Assembly: GCF_001870225.1 (NCBI RefSeq)
Contig: NZ_CP017675.1
Location: 2,720,045-2,784,044, forward strand
DNA: 64,000 nucleotides
DNA from: Gloeomargarita lithophora Alchichica-D10
GTDB taxonomy: Bacteria > Cyanobacteriota > Cyanobacteriia > Gloeomargaritales > Gloeomargaritaceae
Direction of reading: 5' to 3'
In this document: piece after piece, positions 7,846 through 17,180 of the stretch
Position numbering within the stretch: position 1 is the first letter of the stretch
Layout: the number at the start of each line of letters is the position of its first letter
The notes under the pieces: model-generated
The model's database searches: none
Seen by the model: the letters and a program-made list of their open reading frames with translations, nothing else
Told to the model about the DNA's origin: nothing
Position numbers and translations under genes: made by a program

Positions 7846-10197
7846 TCACCCATCTTCAAGGGGGGTCAATTCCACTAGGCGGGGGTCAATCATTTTGGGG
7901 GTGGGATGGCTCTCAAAGCGGATGCCCAAATGTACCCGTGGTTCTTGACCAAAAATGTGGGTAATTTGCCCCACCCCAAACTTACGGTGGAGACAGCGAT
8001 CCCCCACGCTCCAGGTACGGCGGGGAGGTGTTTGAGCGGCGGGGCGATGCGCCCTAGGGTGGATTTTGACCGTTTGGGTGGGATTGCCCCAACTTTGGGC
8101 ACCATCGGCCTGCACCACATCGGGCGGCAGTTCTTCTAAAAACATGGAAGCCACCGCTGGTTCCCGTTGGTTGCCGTACAGACGGCGGGAGGTGGCGTGG
8201 GTGAGAAATAGCCGTTCCTTTGCCCTGGTAATGCCCACATAACACAAACGGCGTTCCTCTTCCAGTGCTACCGGGTCATTCAGGGAACGAAAATTGGGAA
8301 AAAGTCCCTGTTCTAAACCCACTAAAAATACCACCGGAAATTCCAACCCTTTGGAAGCATGGAGGGTCATCAAAGTGATTTTTTCCGGGCCTTGTTCCAA
8401 CTGGTCTAAATCCGAAGCCAGGGACGCGTTGGATAAAAAACCAATGAGGGAGGTATCCTCATTTTCTTCCCCATACTGAATCGCCGCATTCACCAATTCC
8501 TGCAAATTCTGCAACCGCTCGGCGGACTCATCGGTGCTTTCCAATTCTAACTCCCGCCGGTAACCCGATTGGGTGAGAATCCCCTGGATAATTTCGGGAG
8601 CGGTTTTGGTGTCGAGTTGCTGTTGCCAATGTTCAATGAGATAAACAAATTCTTGAATAGATTTAGCGGTTTTTCCCTTCAATTGGGTGAGGGCATCCGT
8701 CCCGGCGATCACCTGCCATAGGGAACGGTCGCCTTCGGTTGCCATCTGCCCAATCTGGTCTAAAGTTGTTTTGCCAATCCCGCGTCTAGGCGTATTAATC
8801 ACCCGGATTAAACTGAGATTATCCGTGGGATTAACTAACAATCGCAAATAGGCCAAAGCATCTTTAATTTCCTTGCGGTCATAGAAGCGCAATCCCCCCA
8901 CCACATGGTAGGGAATATCCCCCCGCACCAGCACTTCTTCCAGGGCACGAGATTGGGCATTAGTGCGGTATAAAATGGCAAAATTTTGCCAAGAATAGTG
9001 GGGATTTTTTTGTTGTAAATATCGTAATTTTTGCAGGATATAATCCGCTTCGTCCCGTTCATCCGTTGCTTCAAAGGTAATGATTTTTTCACCGTTACCA
9101 TGACTGGGGCGTAAAACTTTATCAATCCGTTCTTGGTTGTGTTGAATCAGATGGTTGGCCGCCGTTAAAATGTTGGCCACCGAACGATAATTTTGCTCTA
9201 GTTTCACCATCGTCCGGGTGTCATCATCGGGCAGGCGATCCCCAAAATCATTTTGAAAATTCATCAAAATCGTAAAATCCGCGCCCCGGAAGCGATAAAT
9301 GGATTGATCCGCATCTCCCACCACAAAAATCGAACGATTTTGCCAGGGAATATCCTGGGCAGTGCGACCATTGGTAGCCAGCAAGCGAATCAACTCATAC
9401 TGGGTATGATTCGTATCTTGATACTCATCTACGGCGATGTGACGAAACTGCTGATGCCAGTAGGTTAAAATTTGCTCATTCTGTTGAAATAAACGCACGG
9501 GCACCAGCAATAAATCATCAAAATCAAGGCTATTGTTTTTAGCGAGTTCCTGTTGATAGCGGCTATATACTTCGGCAATCACCCGCCCCCGGTAATTGGC
9601 TTCTTCCCGTTCGTATTGACTGGGGGATTTGCCCTGATTTTTAATGCGACTGATTGTATAGCGTACTTGCCGAGTTTCAAAACGTTTTTCATCTAAATTC
9701 ATATCCTTTTGGGTAATTTGTTTAATCAGAGTTTGTGCTTCTCCCTCATCTAATATGGTGAAATTTTTAGTCCATTGACGACCCTGTTCATCCTGATATT
9801 TTTCAATATCATACCGCAATAATCGGCCACATAAACTATGAAAAGTTCCCATCCAAAGCTGGCGAGTCACATTACGGTAAACTTGGGAGCGCAATTGATT
9901 TTGTTCTACCCCGGATAACTGGTCAAATTCCTGACCCGCCTGTTTCGCTAAACGTTGGGCGAGCAAATCCTCAATCCGCATTTTAATTTCCTTGGCCGCC
10001 TTGTTGGTAAAAGTCACGGCTAGGATATGTTCTGGGTCAACCCGATAATGTTCCAGGAGATAGGCAATCCGGTAGGTTAAGGCACGGGTTTTGCCGGAAC
10101 CCGCCCCCGCCACCACCAGCAAGGGGCCACAGAAATGTTGTACCGCTTGGCATTGTGCCGGATTCAGACCCGACAAGAGCAGGGTTTGGGTGTCCAT
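7846..10197 (-). CDS. pcrA: UvrD/Rep-family ATP-dependent DNA helicase (PcrA)
   Basis: A 783-residue superfamily 1A 3'-5' helicase acting in DNA repair and replication-fork rescue. Visible motifs are Walker A AGAGSGKT at residues 30-37, motif II AVDEYQDTNH, motif III VGDADQSIYRFRGAD and motif V/VI segments TLMTLHASKGLEFPVV and YVGITRAKERL. The C-terminal segment near residue 750 (VGDRCLHRKFGVGQI) is the small Tudor-like domain found in PcrA/UvrD that contacts RNA polymerase. Length and domain order are normal. It is transcribed alone and is divergent from the ABC permease gene. Confidence 0.96.
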   Translation of the reverse strand: MDTQTLLLSGLNPAQCQAVQHFCGPLLVVAGAGSGKTRALTYRIAYLLEHYRVDPEHILAVTFTNKAAKEIKMRIEDLLAQRLAKQAGQEFDQLSGVEQNQLRSQVYRNVTRQLWMGTFHSLCGRLLRYDIEKYQDEQGRQWTKNFTILDEGEAQTLIKQITQKDMNLDEKRFETRQVRYTISRIKNQGKSPSQYEREEANYRGRVIAEVYSRYQQELAKNNSLDFDDLLLVPVRLFQQNEQILTYWHQQFRHIAVDEYQDTNHTQYELIRLLATNGRTAQDIPWQNRSIFVVGDADQSIYRFRGADFTILMNFQNDFGDRLPDDDTRTMVKLEQNYRSVANILTAANHLIQHNQERIDKVLRPSHGNGEKIITFEATDERDEADYILQKLRYLQQKNPHYSWQNFAILYRTNAQSRALEEVLVRGDIPYHVVGGLRFYDRKEIKDALAYLRLLVNPTDNLSLIRVINTPRRGIGKTTLDQIGQMATEGDRSLWQVIAGTDALTQLKGKTAKSIQEFVYLIEHWQQQLDTKTAPEIIQGILTQSGYRRELELESTDESAERLQNLQELVNAAIQYGEENEDTSLIGFLSNASLASDLDQLEQGPEKITLMTLHASKGLEFPVVFLVGLEQGLFPNFRSLNDPVALEEERRLCYVGITRAKERLFLTHATSRRLYGNQREPAVASMFLEELPPDVVQADGAQSWGNPTQTVKIHPRAHRPAAQTPPRRTWSVGDRCLHRKFGVGQITHIFGQEPRVHLGIRFESHPTPKMIDPRLVELTPLEDG

Positions 10198-10354
10198 AGG
10201 GTATCAGTGAGGAACGCTCGGATGGTATTTTAACATCATGGCTTCTAAAAGCGTTTTTTGGGGAAATGTCTATTGATTAATTTTGGGGCTTGGGGAGAGT
10301 TTATTTTGCATATTCACAAAAAAAATCTCTGCCAGTGAAAATAAAAGGAACCCG

Positions 10355-11191
10355 ATGAACCAATCCCGATGGCTGACTGGATTATTCCTATTACCTGCGC
10401 TTATAATTCTTGGGTTATTTACCTTTTGGCCGTTGGTTTATTTACTCGGTTTGAGCTTTACCCAAGGAACCCTGACTCGCTTTGGTTCCCATTGGGTTGG
10501 CCTAGAAAATTATTTCCGGTTATTTGATGATCCAGACTTTTGGCAAGTTGTGTCTAATACAGGTTTATTTACCGTTGGCACTGTGGTTCCGGCGGTGGTT
10601 ATACCGTTAGTTTTAGCCCTGGGGTTGAATCAAGTTATTTGGGGGCGAGGACTATGGCGATTGCTTTATTTTTTGCCCTCCATTATCTCTTTAGTTGCGG
10701 CGGGCTTGGCCTTTCGTTGGTTACTGCAAACCCAGGGGCTAGTGAATCAATTATTGGGCATTTCTATCCCCTGGCTTAGTGAACCTGGGAGTGCCATGTT
10801 TGCTCTAATTTTAATCAGCGTTTGGCATCAAATTGGCTTTAATTTAGTCATCTTTTTGGCAGGTTTACAAACGATCCCGTTAAGCCAGTATGAAGCGGCG
10901 GGGTTAGATGGAGCCAACCATTGGCAACGATTTTGGTATGTGACTGTGCCTGGTTTACGACCTACCTTGGTTCTAGTGGCAATCACCACAACTTTATTCA
11001 CCCTACGCAGTTTTGAACCAGTTTATGTACTCACCGGGGGTGGCCCACTAAATCGCACCAATATCTTGGTTTACTACGTTTATGACCAGGCGTTTAATCA
11101 ATTCGATTTGGGCTATGCCGCCGCCGCCGCTGTGGTATTATTTACCGTTGTTTTAGGGTTGCTGGTTTGGCGATTGCGGGATGTGAATTAA
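10355..11191 (+). CDS. ABC sugar-type transporter permease (MalF/UgpA family)
   Basis: A 278-residue inner-membrane permease with six predicted membrane segments. The EAA loop EAAGLDGANHWQRFWYVTVP begins near residue 180 and contacts the ATPase subunit. The family moves carbohydrates or glycerol phosphate; the substrate here cannot be told. The ATG at 10355 (MNQSRWLT) follows AAAAGGAA by six bases and starts right before the first membrane segment, so I prefer it to an in-frame codon 72 bases upstream. No partner permease, ATPase or binding protein is adjacent; these must be encoded elsewhere if the transporter works. The stop overlaps the convergent glycosylase gene by four bases. Confidence 0.9.
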   Translation: MNQSRWLTGLFLLPALIILGLFTFWPLVYLLGLSFTQGTLTRFGSHWVGLENYFRLFDDPDFWQVVSNTGLFTVGTVVPAVVIPLVLALGLNQVIWGRGLWRLLYFLPSIISLVAAGLAFRWLLQTQGLVNQLLGISIPWLSEPGSAMFALILISVWHQIGFNLVIFLAGLQTIPLSQYEAAGLDGANHWQRFWYVTVPGLRPTLVLVAITTTLFTLRSFEPVYVLTGGGPLNRTNILVYYVYDQAFNQFDLGYAAAAAVVLFTVVLGLLVWRLRDVN

Positions 11192-11850
11192 CGCAAATAT
11201 TTCAGGTAATACTGCCATAATAAACGAGCGGCCACCGCCCGCCAAGGTCGCCAGGTTTCAGTTAGTTTATCCAACTCTTTTGTGGTAATTTTATCTGGCA
11301 ATTGATAGAGGTTTTTGATGCTAACAACCAGGGCTAAATCCCCCGTAGGCCACACATCGGGACGACCCAAAGCCATCAATAAATAAATGTTGGCAGTCCA
11401 GGTGCCGATGCCGCAAATTTGGGTTAATTGTTGATGCACGATGGCATCATCTAAAGCAGTTAATATCTCTAAATCAAGGGTGTTTGTCTCTAAAGCCGTT
11501 GCCAGATGACATAGATAAGTGCTTTTTTGGCGGCTGACTCCACAGGTGCGCCACTCGTCAGCAGTTAATTTTAATAAGCCGGGTGCAGACAAGGGTTGGC
11601 AGATATTTTGCAACCGATTAAAGGTAGCTTGGGCGGATTTTAGGGAAACCTGTTGCTCCAAAATAATTTGCACTAGAGTCGCCAGTCCTGGTGTTCGTAA
11701 CCATAAAGGGGGAGTCTGCACCTGGGCATAAACCTGCGCCAGCACCTGATCCTGCCGGTTTAATGCGCTTAAACCCTGGGCTAACGTTTCTAACGTAATG
11801 ATAGTTCGATTGTCGTGCGGAGGGTGACGATGGGTTTCTTGCCTTCTCAT
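11188..11850 (-). CDS. DNA-3-methyladenine glycosylase II-like (HhH-GPD) protein
   Basis: A 220-residue base-excision repair glycosylase of the AlkA/HhH-GPD superfamily, predicted to remove alkylated bases. The helix-hairpin-helix reads QICGIGTWTANI at residues 144-155. The catalytic aspartate is D171 in WPTGDLAL. The four FeS cysteines of endonuclease III are absent, as expected for this branch. It is shorter than E. coli AlkA because the N-terminal domain is missing. The start is uncertain: the first 14 residues are polar and could be trimmed. It converges with the ABC permease and shares four bases with it. Confidence 0.9.
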   Translation of the reverse strand: MRRQETHRHPPHDNRTIITLETLAQGLSALNRQDQVLAQVYAQVQTPPLWLRTPGLATLVQIILEQQVSLKSAQATFNRLQNICQPLSAPGLLKLTADEWRTCGVSRQKSTYLCHLATALETNTLDLEILTALDDAIVHQQLTQICGIGTWTANIYLLMALGRPDVWPTGDLALVVSIKNLYQLPDKITTKELDKLTETWRPWRAVAARLLWQYYLKYLR

Positions 11851-12237
11851 GGGATTGCATCAATTAACTATAGGATACCTCTATTTATTGGAACCAACCG
11901 ATAGCCTGCGTGTCCGCAGGACATTAGCCTGCGTGGCGTAGCCATAAATCTCATCGCTGGAATGCAGGGATTCTGGAGAATTAAGTTCCGCTAATTTGCA
12001 ATTTATAGAGGTGCCCTTTAGATAGTGTCTGTGTAGCGGATAGTGCGCTGTATAGCCAACATAACCTAGTTAAATTATCAGCAATAAATTGGCTAACCAG
12101 AGTGCCTGCCACCATCAAACCAGTAACCAAGCTAGTCCATAATGTGCCGACAGACTCTTTTGTAACCAGTAATCTAAGGAGAGTTGGATACATTCCAGCG
12201 CATTCGAGATCAGGGGAAAGAAAAAGTACTACAATTA
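11851..12237. other. 387-base gap: miniature repeat plus a doubtful small frame
   Basis: Besides the family A repeat, a minus-strand frame of 70 codons (12193-11981) could encode a small hydrophobic protein beginning MYPTLLRLLVTKE. Its last residues are encoded by the repeat end and it has no clear ribosome binding site, so I do not call it a gene. The stretch next to the kinase stop shows no strong terminator. Confidence 0.4.
11873..12016. repeat. Family A miniature repeat, copy 4
   Basis: The left end GGATACCTCTATTTATTGG and the right end TTATAGAGGTGCCC are inverted. The inside carries AACCAACCGATAGCCTGCG, a GTCCGCAGGAC palindrome and the module GCCTGCGTGGCGTAGCCAT, all shared nearly letter for letter with the copy at 33633-33796. 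It also has the family's CTCATCGCTGGAATGC block. Confidence 0.82.
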
Positions 12238-14427
12238 CTAAATTTGCTCTAACCCTGGCAATAAGGATGCCGAGACACTAATCAGGGCTTGTAAATCCTC
12301 CTGGAGTCCCCGATAGAGAACAAAGGCCAGCCCAAACCCCAGCAAGCCCACGCCGCTCACCACCCCCAGCAACCAGGGGTCATTCAACCCGCTCCAGACC
12401 AACAAGCCCACGGAACCAGGGGCGACCATCCCCGCCAAAAAAAGATACACCCCCGCCCAGCGTTGCAATTGTTCACAGCGAGCCGCTTCCGCCGGTTCTG
12501 GTAGGGGGGGAATCAGCCGGGGATAAACCACCCGCAGGACATAGCTACTGCAAAAAAAGAACGGATAGGCCGCCGCCACCAGCCCACACAACGCCAGGGA
12601 TAAGACAAACTGTACCAGCGCCTGGGCGGGAAAATCCGGCACCAAAGCCGCCAAACCCACGGGATACACCACCGCCGCCAATCCCCATTCCAGTAAACCA
12701 ATCCCGGCCACCACCTGCCCAATCCCCAAACTCCGCAGGCGGATTCCCACCCGTTCCGATGGGGGGGGGATTTGCCCCATCGCCCGCACCGTCGGCCACA
12801 CGGTCAGGAGCAAGGCCACCAACCCCAGGGGATAGGCAATGCTATTAACCATCAGAGCCAATCGTTCCCAGGCGGCGGTGGCTCCCGCCAAATGGCTAAT
12901 AATTTCTCGCCAATTGCACACATAGTTAAACCAACCCGCCAAAGCGTGGGGAAGCAAGGCCGCCAGAGCAAAAATCAGCAATGACCACCGTTGCCAGGGG
13001 GAGGGTTGGGAGCGCAAAAACCGAAAAGTTTGCGGGCGCAGGCATAAACTCAACTGCCGTGCCAAATCCTGACCATTCACAGGCCGGAGTTCCCGCTCTG
13101 GAGCCAAACAGGACTGCAATACCCAGGTGAGTTCCTGCGCCCCCATCCCCAATTCTGCCGCCGCCGGGGGTACGGGTGGCACCTGTTGCCGTTGTTGCCA
13201 CCGTTGGTTGAGCATGGTGATCCAGTCCTTGGCTAAGCCGGTTTCCACAAAAGGCCGTTCCCCGTACAACACCTCCCACAACACCACCGCCAGGGCGTAC
13301 AAATCACTGCGCCCGTCCAACTGCTCCGGTTGCCAGGGGTCATAGGGATTGGCCGCCGCCAACTGCTCCGGCGACATATAGGCCAAACTACCGCCAAAAT
13401 AGGCCGCCGGGGTCGCCCCCACTACCGGGGACGCATAGCTGATATTAAAATCCGCCAGGTAGGGTGTGCCATCGGCTCCCAGGAGAATATTGGCCGGTTT
13501 CACATCCCGATGCAGTACCCCCTGCTGTTGGGCATAGGCCAAAGCTCCCGCCAACTGCATCCCCCAGCGCGCCACCACCGTCACCCAGGACAGTTCTGCC
13601 CATTGCCGCCGCCGCCACTCATCCCCCCAGGGTGCTTGCCCCACCCGGTTCATCGCCCCATCCACCGCCGCCAAAACCAACCCTCCCGCCCGTTGCTCTG
13701 GGGGCACAGAGGTAACCTGCTCAATCACCCCCGCCAAGGTGCCCCCCAAAATACATTGCATATACATTAGGCGTAAACCCCGCTCCGGTAGCAAGTGCTG
13801 GTCAAACACCCGCACAATATGGGGATGATCCAACAGCGCCAGGGTTTGCGGTTCCGCCCCCTGCTCCGGCGATACCTTCAGGGCAACCCACCGTTGCATG
13901 GTCGGCTGGCGCGCCAAAAACACCTGGGCAAAAGCCCCCCGCCCCAACTCCTGCACTACCTCAAACCCGGCCACCTCATCCCCCACCTGAATCGGTGGTG
14001 CTGACCCCTGGGGAGCCGTAGCCGTCACCAAAGCCGTACTTACCACCACCTCCGTTTTATCCAACAACCGAGTGAGGGCTTCCTTTTGCGCCGGGAATCG
14101 CTCATAGTAATCCTCCACGGACACCTGGGGGTCATGCTTTGTACGAACATAATACTCATGGAGGATCAGATCACAGGGCAGTTCCGCTCCCAACTCCGGG
14201 TACTGGGTTTGATACGCCTCCAACAACTGCCCCAGCCCCTTTTGCCACCGGTAGGCCAAGTCTGTTTTCACCAACTCCACCAACACCAACGACTGCAACG
14301 CCAAGGCGACATCCGGGACAAAATCCCGCAAATCCGGCACCGATTGTTCCCAAGCAACAACCAGAGACTGTACCGATTCCGTTAGTACATCCCAGGTGGG
14401 GGTAAAAGTTGCATCAGTTTCCTGCAT
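12238..14427 (-). CDS. Membrane-bound Ser/Thr protein kinase, third gene of the cyd unit
   Basis: A 729-residue Hanks-type kinase. Residues 1-145 form an N-terminal helical region with an LILHEYYVRTKHDP segment like that of some planctomycete kinases. The kinase domain at about 150-455 has a glycine loop LGRGAFAQVF, VALKVS lysine near 184 and catalytic HRDVKPANIL near 306. The metal-binding DFG is changed to DFN near 326, which may weaken or alter catalysis. At least four membrane segments follow, with repeated W/G/A-rich helices. It starts 20 bases after cydB on the same strand, which suggests co-transcription with the oxidase. An in-frame TTG at 14445 is an alternative start. Its substrates are unknown. 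Confidence 0.88.
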   Translation of the reverse strand: MQETDATFTPTWDVLTESVQSLVVAWEQSVPDLRDFVPDVALALQSLVLVELVKTDLAYRWQKGLGQLLEAYQTQYPELGAELPCDLILHEYYVRTKHDPQVSVEDYYERFPAQKEALTRLLDKTEVVVSTALVTATAPQGSAPPIQVGDEVAGFEVVQELGRGAFAQVFLARQPTMQRWVALKVSPEQGAEPQTLALLDHPHIVRVFDQHLLPERGLRLMYMQCILGGTLAGVIEQVTSVPPEQRAGGLVLAAVDGAMNRVGQAPWGDEWRRRQWAELSWVTVVARWGMQLAGALAYAQQQGVLHRDVKPANILLGADGTPYLADFNISYASPVVGATPAAYFGGSLAYMSPEQLAAANPYDPWQPEQLDGRSDLYALAVVLWEVLYGERPFVETGLAKDWITMLNQRWQQRQQVPPVPPAAAELGMGAQELTWVLQSCLAPERELRPVNGQDLARQLSLCLRPQTFRFLRSQPSPWQRWSLLIFALAALLPHALAGWFNYVCNWREIISHLAGATAAWERLALMVNSIAYPLGLVALLLTVWPTVRAMGQIPPPSERVGIRLRSLGIGQVVAGIGLLEWGLAAVVYPVGLAALVPDFPAQALVQFVLSLALCGLVAAAYPFFFCSSYVLRVVYPRLIPPLPEPAEAARCEQLQRWAGVYLFLAGMVAPGSVGLLVWSGLNDPWLLGVVSGVGLLGFGLAFVLYRGLQEDLQALISVSASLLPGLEQI

Positions 14428-14447
14428 CCTCGATTCGTCACCCAACC

Positions 14448-15464
14448 TTAGTGCGATTCCGTTACGATCTTACCTCGGAAGACAAAGTAATTGTAAATGT
14501 TGTACCCCAACACAATCGGGATCAAAAACCCCACAAACGTCAGCATAAACACCAATGAACTAGGAGCCGCCGCCGCTTGATAAATGGTGACACTGGGGGG
14601 AATAATTTTAGGAAAAATCAAAAATCCCAACCCAATAAACGACAGGGAGAAAATCAAAAATGTATAGACCAAGGGAGCCGCTTCTTGCTGTAACTTCAGA
14701 CTCCTGAACAACCCCACAATCAAAGCCAATCCCAACAGAGGAATCAACGCAAAAATGTAAATCAAAGGGGGTGTAAATAATAAATCTCTGGCATGATCCC
14801 AGAGAATTGGAGTTGTTACCGTAATAAAAATAGCTCCCACCAAGGTTGTCCAAGTGGCAATCGTCGCCGTGCGGTAGTGGTTCTTTTGTAATTCCCCCGT
14901 CGTTTTCAAAATCAAATAGGTAGAACCGATCAATACATACCCTTGAATCAGGGTCAACGCCACCAGCACCGAATGCCAAGTCAGCCAGTCCCACGTCCCC
15001 CCCACAAAATGCCCCAATTCATCTACTTTAATCCCTTCAAACACCGTTCCCAACGCAAACCCTTGCCCCAAGGCTGCTAAAAAACTCCCGACCCCAAAAG
15101 TGATATTCCAAATCATTTTATTCTCGGCATTTTCCCGAAACTCAAAAGAAACCGCCCGCAAAATCAACCCCACCACCATCAGCACCAGCGGTAAATACAA
15201 GGCATGCAAAATCGTGGCATAGGCCAAGGGAAACGCCCCAAATAGGGAACCCCCCATCAGTACCAACCAGGTTTCATTGGCATCCCACACATTCCCCAAA
15301 CTGGTCATCAAAATACTACGGCGTTTCTCTCCTTGCGCCGTCAAAGAAAGAATGCCTACCCCCAAGTCAAATCCATCTAGCAATACATACAAAAACAAGA
15401 ACAAACCCAGGATAAAAAACCATACCTGGGGCAGGAAATGTTGTAGCGGTTCTAAGGGTTGCAT
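14448..15464 (-). CDS. cydB: Cytochrome bd-type quinol oxidase subunit II
   Basis: A 338-residue membrane subunit of the bd oxidase that reduces oxygen with quinol electrons without pumping protons. The N-terminus has the family motif LYVLLDGFDLGVGILSL and eight to nine hydrophobic helices follow. The ATG at 15464 (MQPLEPLQHF) follows GGAGAAGC and leaves 38 bases after cydA. A long upstream in-frame extension overlapping cydA is not credible. It is immediately followed by the Ser/Thr kinase gene. Confidence 0.95.
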   Translation of the reverse strand: MQPLEPLQHFLPQVWFFILGLFLFLYVLLDGFDLGVGILSLTAQGEKRRSILMTSLGNVWDANETWLVLMGGSLFGAFPLAYATILHALYLPLVLMVVGLILRAVSFEFRENAENKMIWNITFGVGSFLAALGQGFALGTVFEGIKVDELGHFVGGTWDWLTWHSVLVALTLIQGYVLIGSTYLILKTTGELQKNHYRTATIATWTTLVGAIFITVTTPILWDHARDLLFTPPLIYIFALIPLLGLALIVGLFRSLKLQQEAAPLVYTFLIFSLSFIGLGFLIFPKIIPPSVTIYQAAAAPSSLVFMLTFVGFLIPIVLGYNIYNYFVFRGKIVTESH

Positions 15465-15502
15465 CGGAGCTTCTCCAATGGATATAAAGATGGGAATGAC
15501 CA

Positions 15503-16939
15503 TTAGAATTGACCCGTTTCCGCTGGCCGCTGATCCGGAATGTGTTGGGCTGAGTCCGATGGCACCACCATACGGGGGACAGGCAGGGTTAAATCCGGGC
15601 CTTTTTGGATAATTTTCTTGCCAAAATAAAGAGTCATCACAAAGAAAATAGCATACATCAACATCAACCCAGAAAGAGAGAATAAAATCACCCCCGGCGG
15701 TAAATCCGATGCGGATTCCACCGTGCGTAATTCCCCATAAACAATCCAGGGTTGACGACCGACACAGCGCACAATCCAACCACATTCTACAGCGATATAA
15801 CCCAGGGGTCCAGCGAATAGCCAAGACAGCAGTAACCACTTGTTTTCATTAATTAACTCCGGGGCTAATTTGCCTCGCCACCATCGCCATACCGTTAAAC
15901 CCATCAGAGCGGCAAAAAAAGTTCCAATGGCAATCATAATTCGGAAAGAATAATACACCATACCCACCATTTTTGGGCGGTCATTGGGTGACCATTCCTT
16001 CAACCCTTGAATCGGGGCATCTAAAGTGGATTTTAGCTCCAGCAAATAACTCAAAACCCCCGGAACTTTTAATTCCCAGGTATTTTTTTCTAACTTATTA
16101 CTAGGCAAAGCCAAGATACTCCAATCCGCCGGGGTATGCGCCGGAACCGTCTCCCACAAGGCTTCCATAGCGGCCAATTTCGTTGGTTGGTAATGATAAA
16201 CCTGCTCCGCACTCAAATGACCTAGGAAAATCTGCAAGGGTGCCACCGCTATCAAGGCAACCAAAACCAACTTAAACGAGCGGCTAAAAAACTCCGTATC
16301 CCGTTTCTTCAGCAAATACCAAGCACTAATTCCCCCAATCACAAACAGAGCCGTTTCCAAAGTAGCCAAAAACATATGTAGGAAACTATTTAGCGTAAAG
16401 GGGTTACCAATCGCTTGGAAATAATCCTGGACAATAAATTTCCCATTGGTAAACATCCCGCCCGCAGGGGTTTGCAACCAGGAATTGGCACTCAAAATCC
16501 AAAAAGTAGATAAATTTGCCCCAATCGCCACGCAAATAGTGGCCACAAAATGCACCAAGGGCGGCACCCGTTCCCAACCAAAAACCATGATGCCCAAAAA
16601 ACTGGCTTCCAACATAAAAGCCATCGTCCCTTCAAACCCTAGCAAAGTCCCAAATAAGTCCCCGACGGCTTCGGAAAAAGGTGCCCAATTCAAACCAAAT
16701 TGGAAGGCCATGGGCAGTCCAGTGGCTACGCCAATCCCAAAATTCAACAAATACAATTTCGTCCAAAAGCGGGCGTGATGATAGTAGGTAATATTCCGGG
16801 TTTTTAACCATAAAGCTTCAACAATCACTAAATAAATGCCCATCCCCGTGGTGAGAACCGGCCACAGCATATGAAAAATGGCCGTTAAAGCAAACTGTAA
16901 CCGCGAGAGAGTCACCGTATCCAACCAGGCATCCAGCAT
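15503..16939 (-). CDS. cydA: Cytochrome bd-type quinol oxidase subunit I (CIO type)
   Basis: A 478-residue haem-carrying subunit. Haem ligands are visible by position: H23 (LTAIFHMLWPVL), H188 (NSFLHMFLAT) and the Met in SFRIM near residue 335. The segment VGRQPWIVYGELRT near the C-terminus is typical. The quinol (Q) loop is short, as in cyanide-insensitive oxidases rather than E. coli CydA. It is the first gene of a three-gene minus-strand unit with cydB and a kinase. In cyanobacteria this oxidase drains excess electrons from the plastoquinone pool; that role is family knowledge. Confidence 0.96.
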   Translation of the reverse strand: MLDAWLDTVTLSRLQFALTAIFHMLWPVLTTGMGIYLVIVEALWLKTRNITYYHHARFWTKLYLLNFGIGVATGLPMAFQFGLNWAPFSEAVGDLFGTLLGFEGTMAFMLEASFLGIMVFGWERVPPLVHFVATICVAIGANLSTFWILSANSWLQTPAGGMFTNGKFIVQDYFQAIGNPFTLNSFLHMFLATLETALFVIGGISAWYLLKKRDTEFFSRSFKLVLVALIAVAPLQIFLGHLSAEQVYHYQPTKLAAMEALWETVPAHTPADWSILALPSNKLEKNTWELKVPGVLSYLLELKSTLDAPIQGLKEWSPNDRPKMVGMVYYSFRIMIAIGTFFAALMGLTVWRWWRGKLAPELINENKWLLLSWLFAGPLGYIAVECGWIVRCVGRQPWIVYGELRTVESASDLPPGVILFSLSGLMLMYAIFFVMTLYFGKKIIQKGPDLTLPVPRMVVPSDSAQHIPDQRPAETGQF

Positions 16940-17180
16940 AAATACTTAAGAATTGGGGGGACATTTCTATTATACCAAGCGGATTGCCAGGGGATGGGGC
17001 AAGTTGCGGATTTTCTTTACGATGGTTGGGGAATGGTTAAGAATCAGCACTCTTCACCCTTAGACCAGTTTCCGGCGTGAATCAGACCACAGGGTATTCA
17101 TACATTTGCAGTAAAATGAATTTTAAGTTACCATGACCAAAGCCGTTTTCAGGCGGCACATACTACCCAGGGAGAATAAA

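Noticed and set aside
11981-12193. 70-codon hydrophobic frame on the minus strand
   Set aside because: Its end is repeat sequence, no ribosome binding site is clear and no family is recognised.
12772-14405. Several proline/histidine-rich frames antisense to the Ser/Thr kinase
   Set aside because: Composition is typical of shadows of G+C-rich genes; no start signals or families.
15465-15839. 375-base in-frame extension of cydB
   Set aside because: It overlaps the end of cydA, and the family start MQPLEPLQHF has its own ribosome binding site.
17133-17180. Upstream in-frame ATG for the hemagglutinin-CHAT gene
   Set aside because: The added 16 residues are basic and precede a good ribosome binding site and signal peptide start at 17181.
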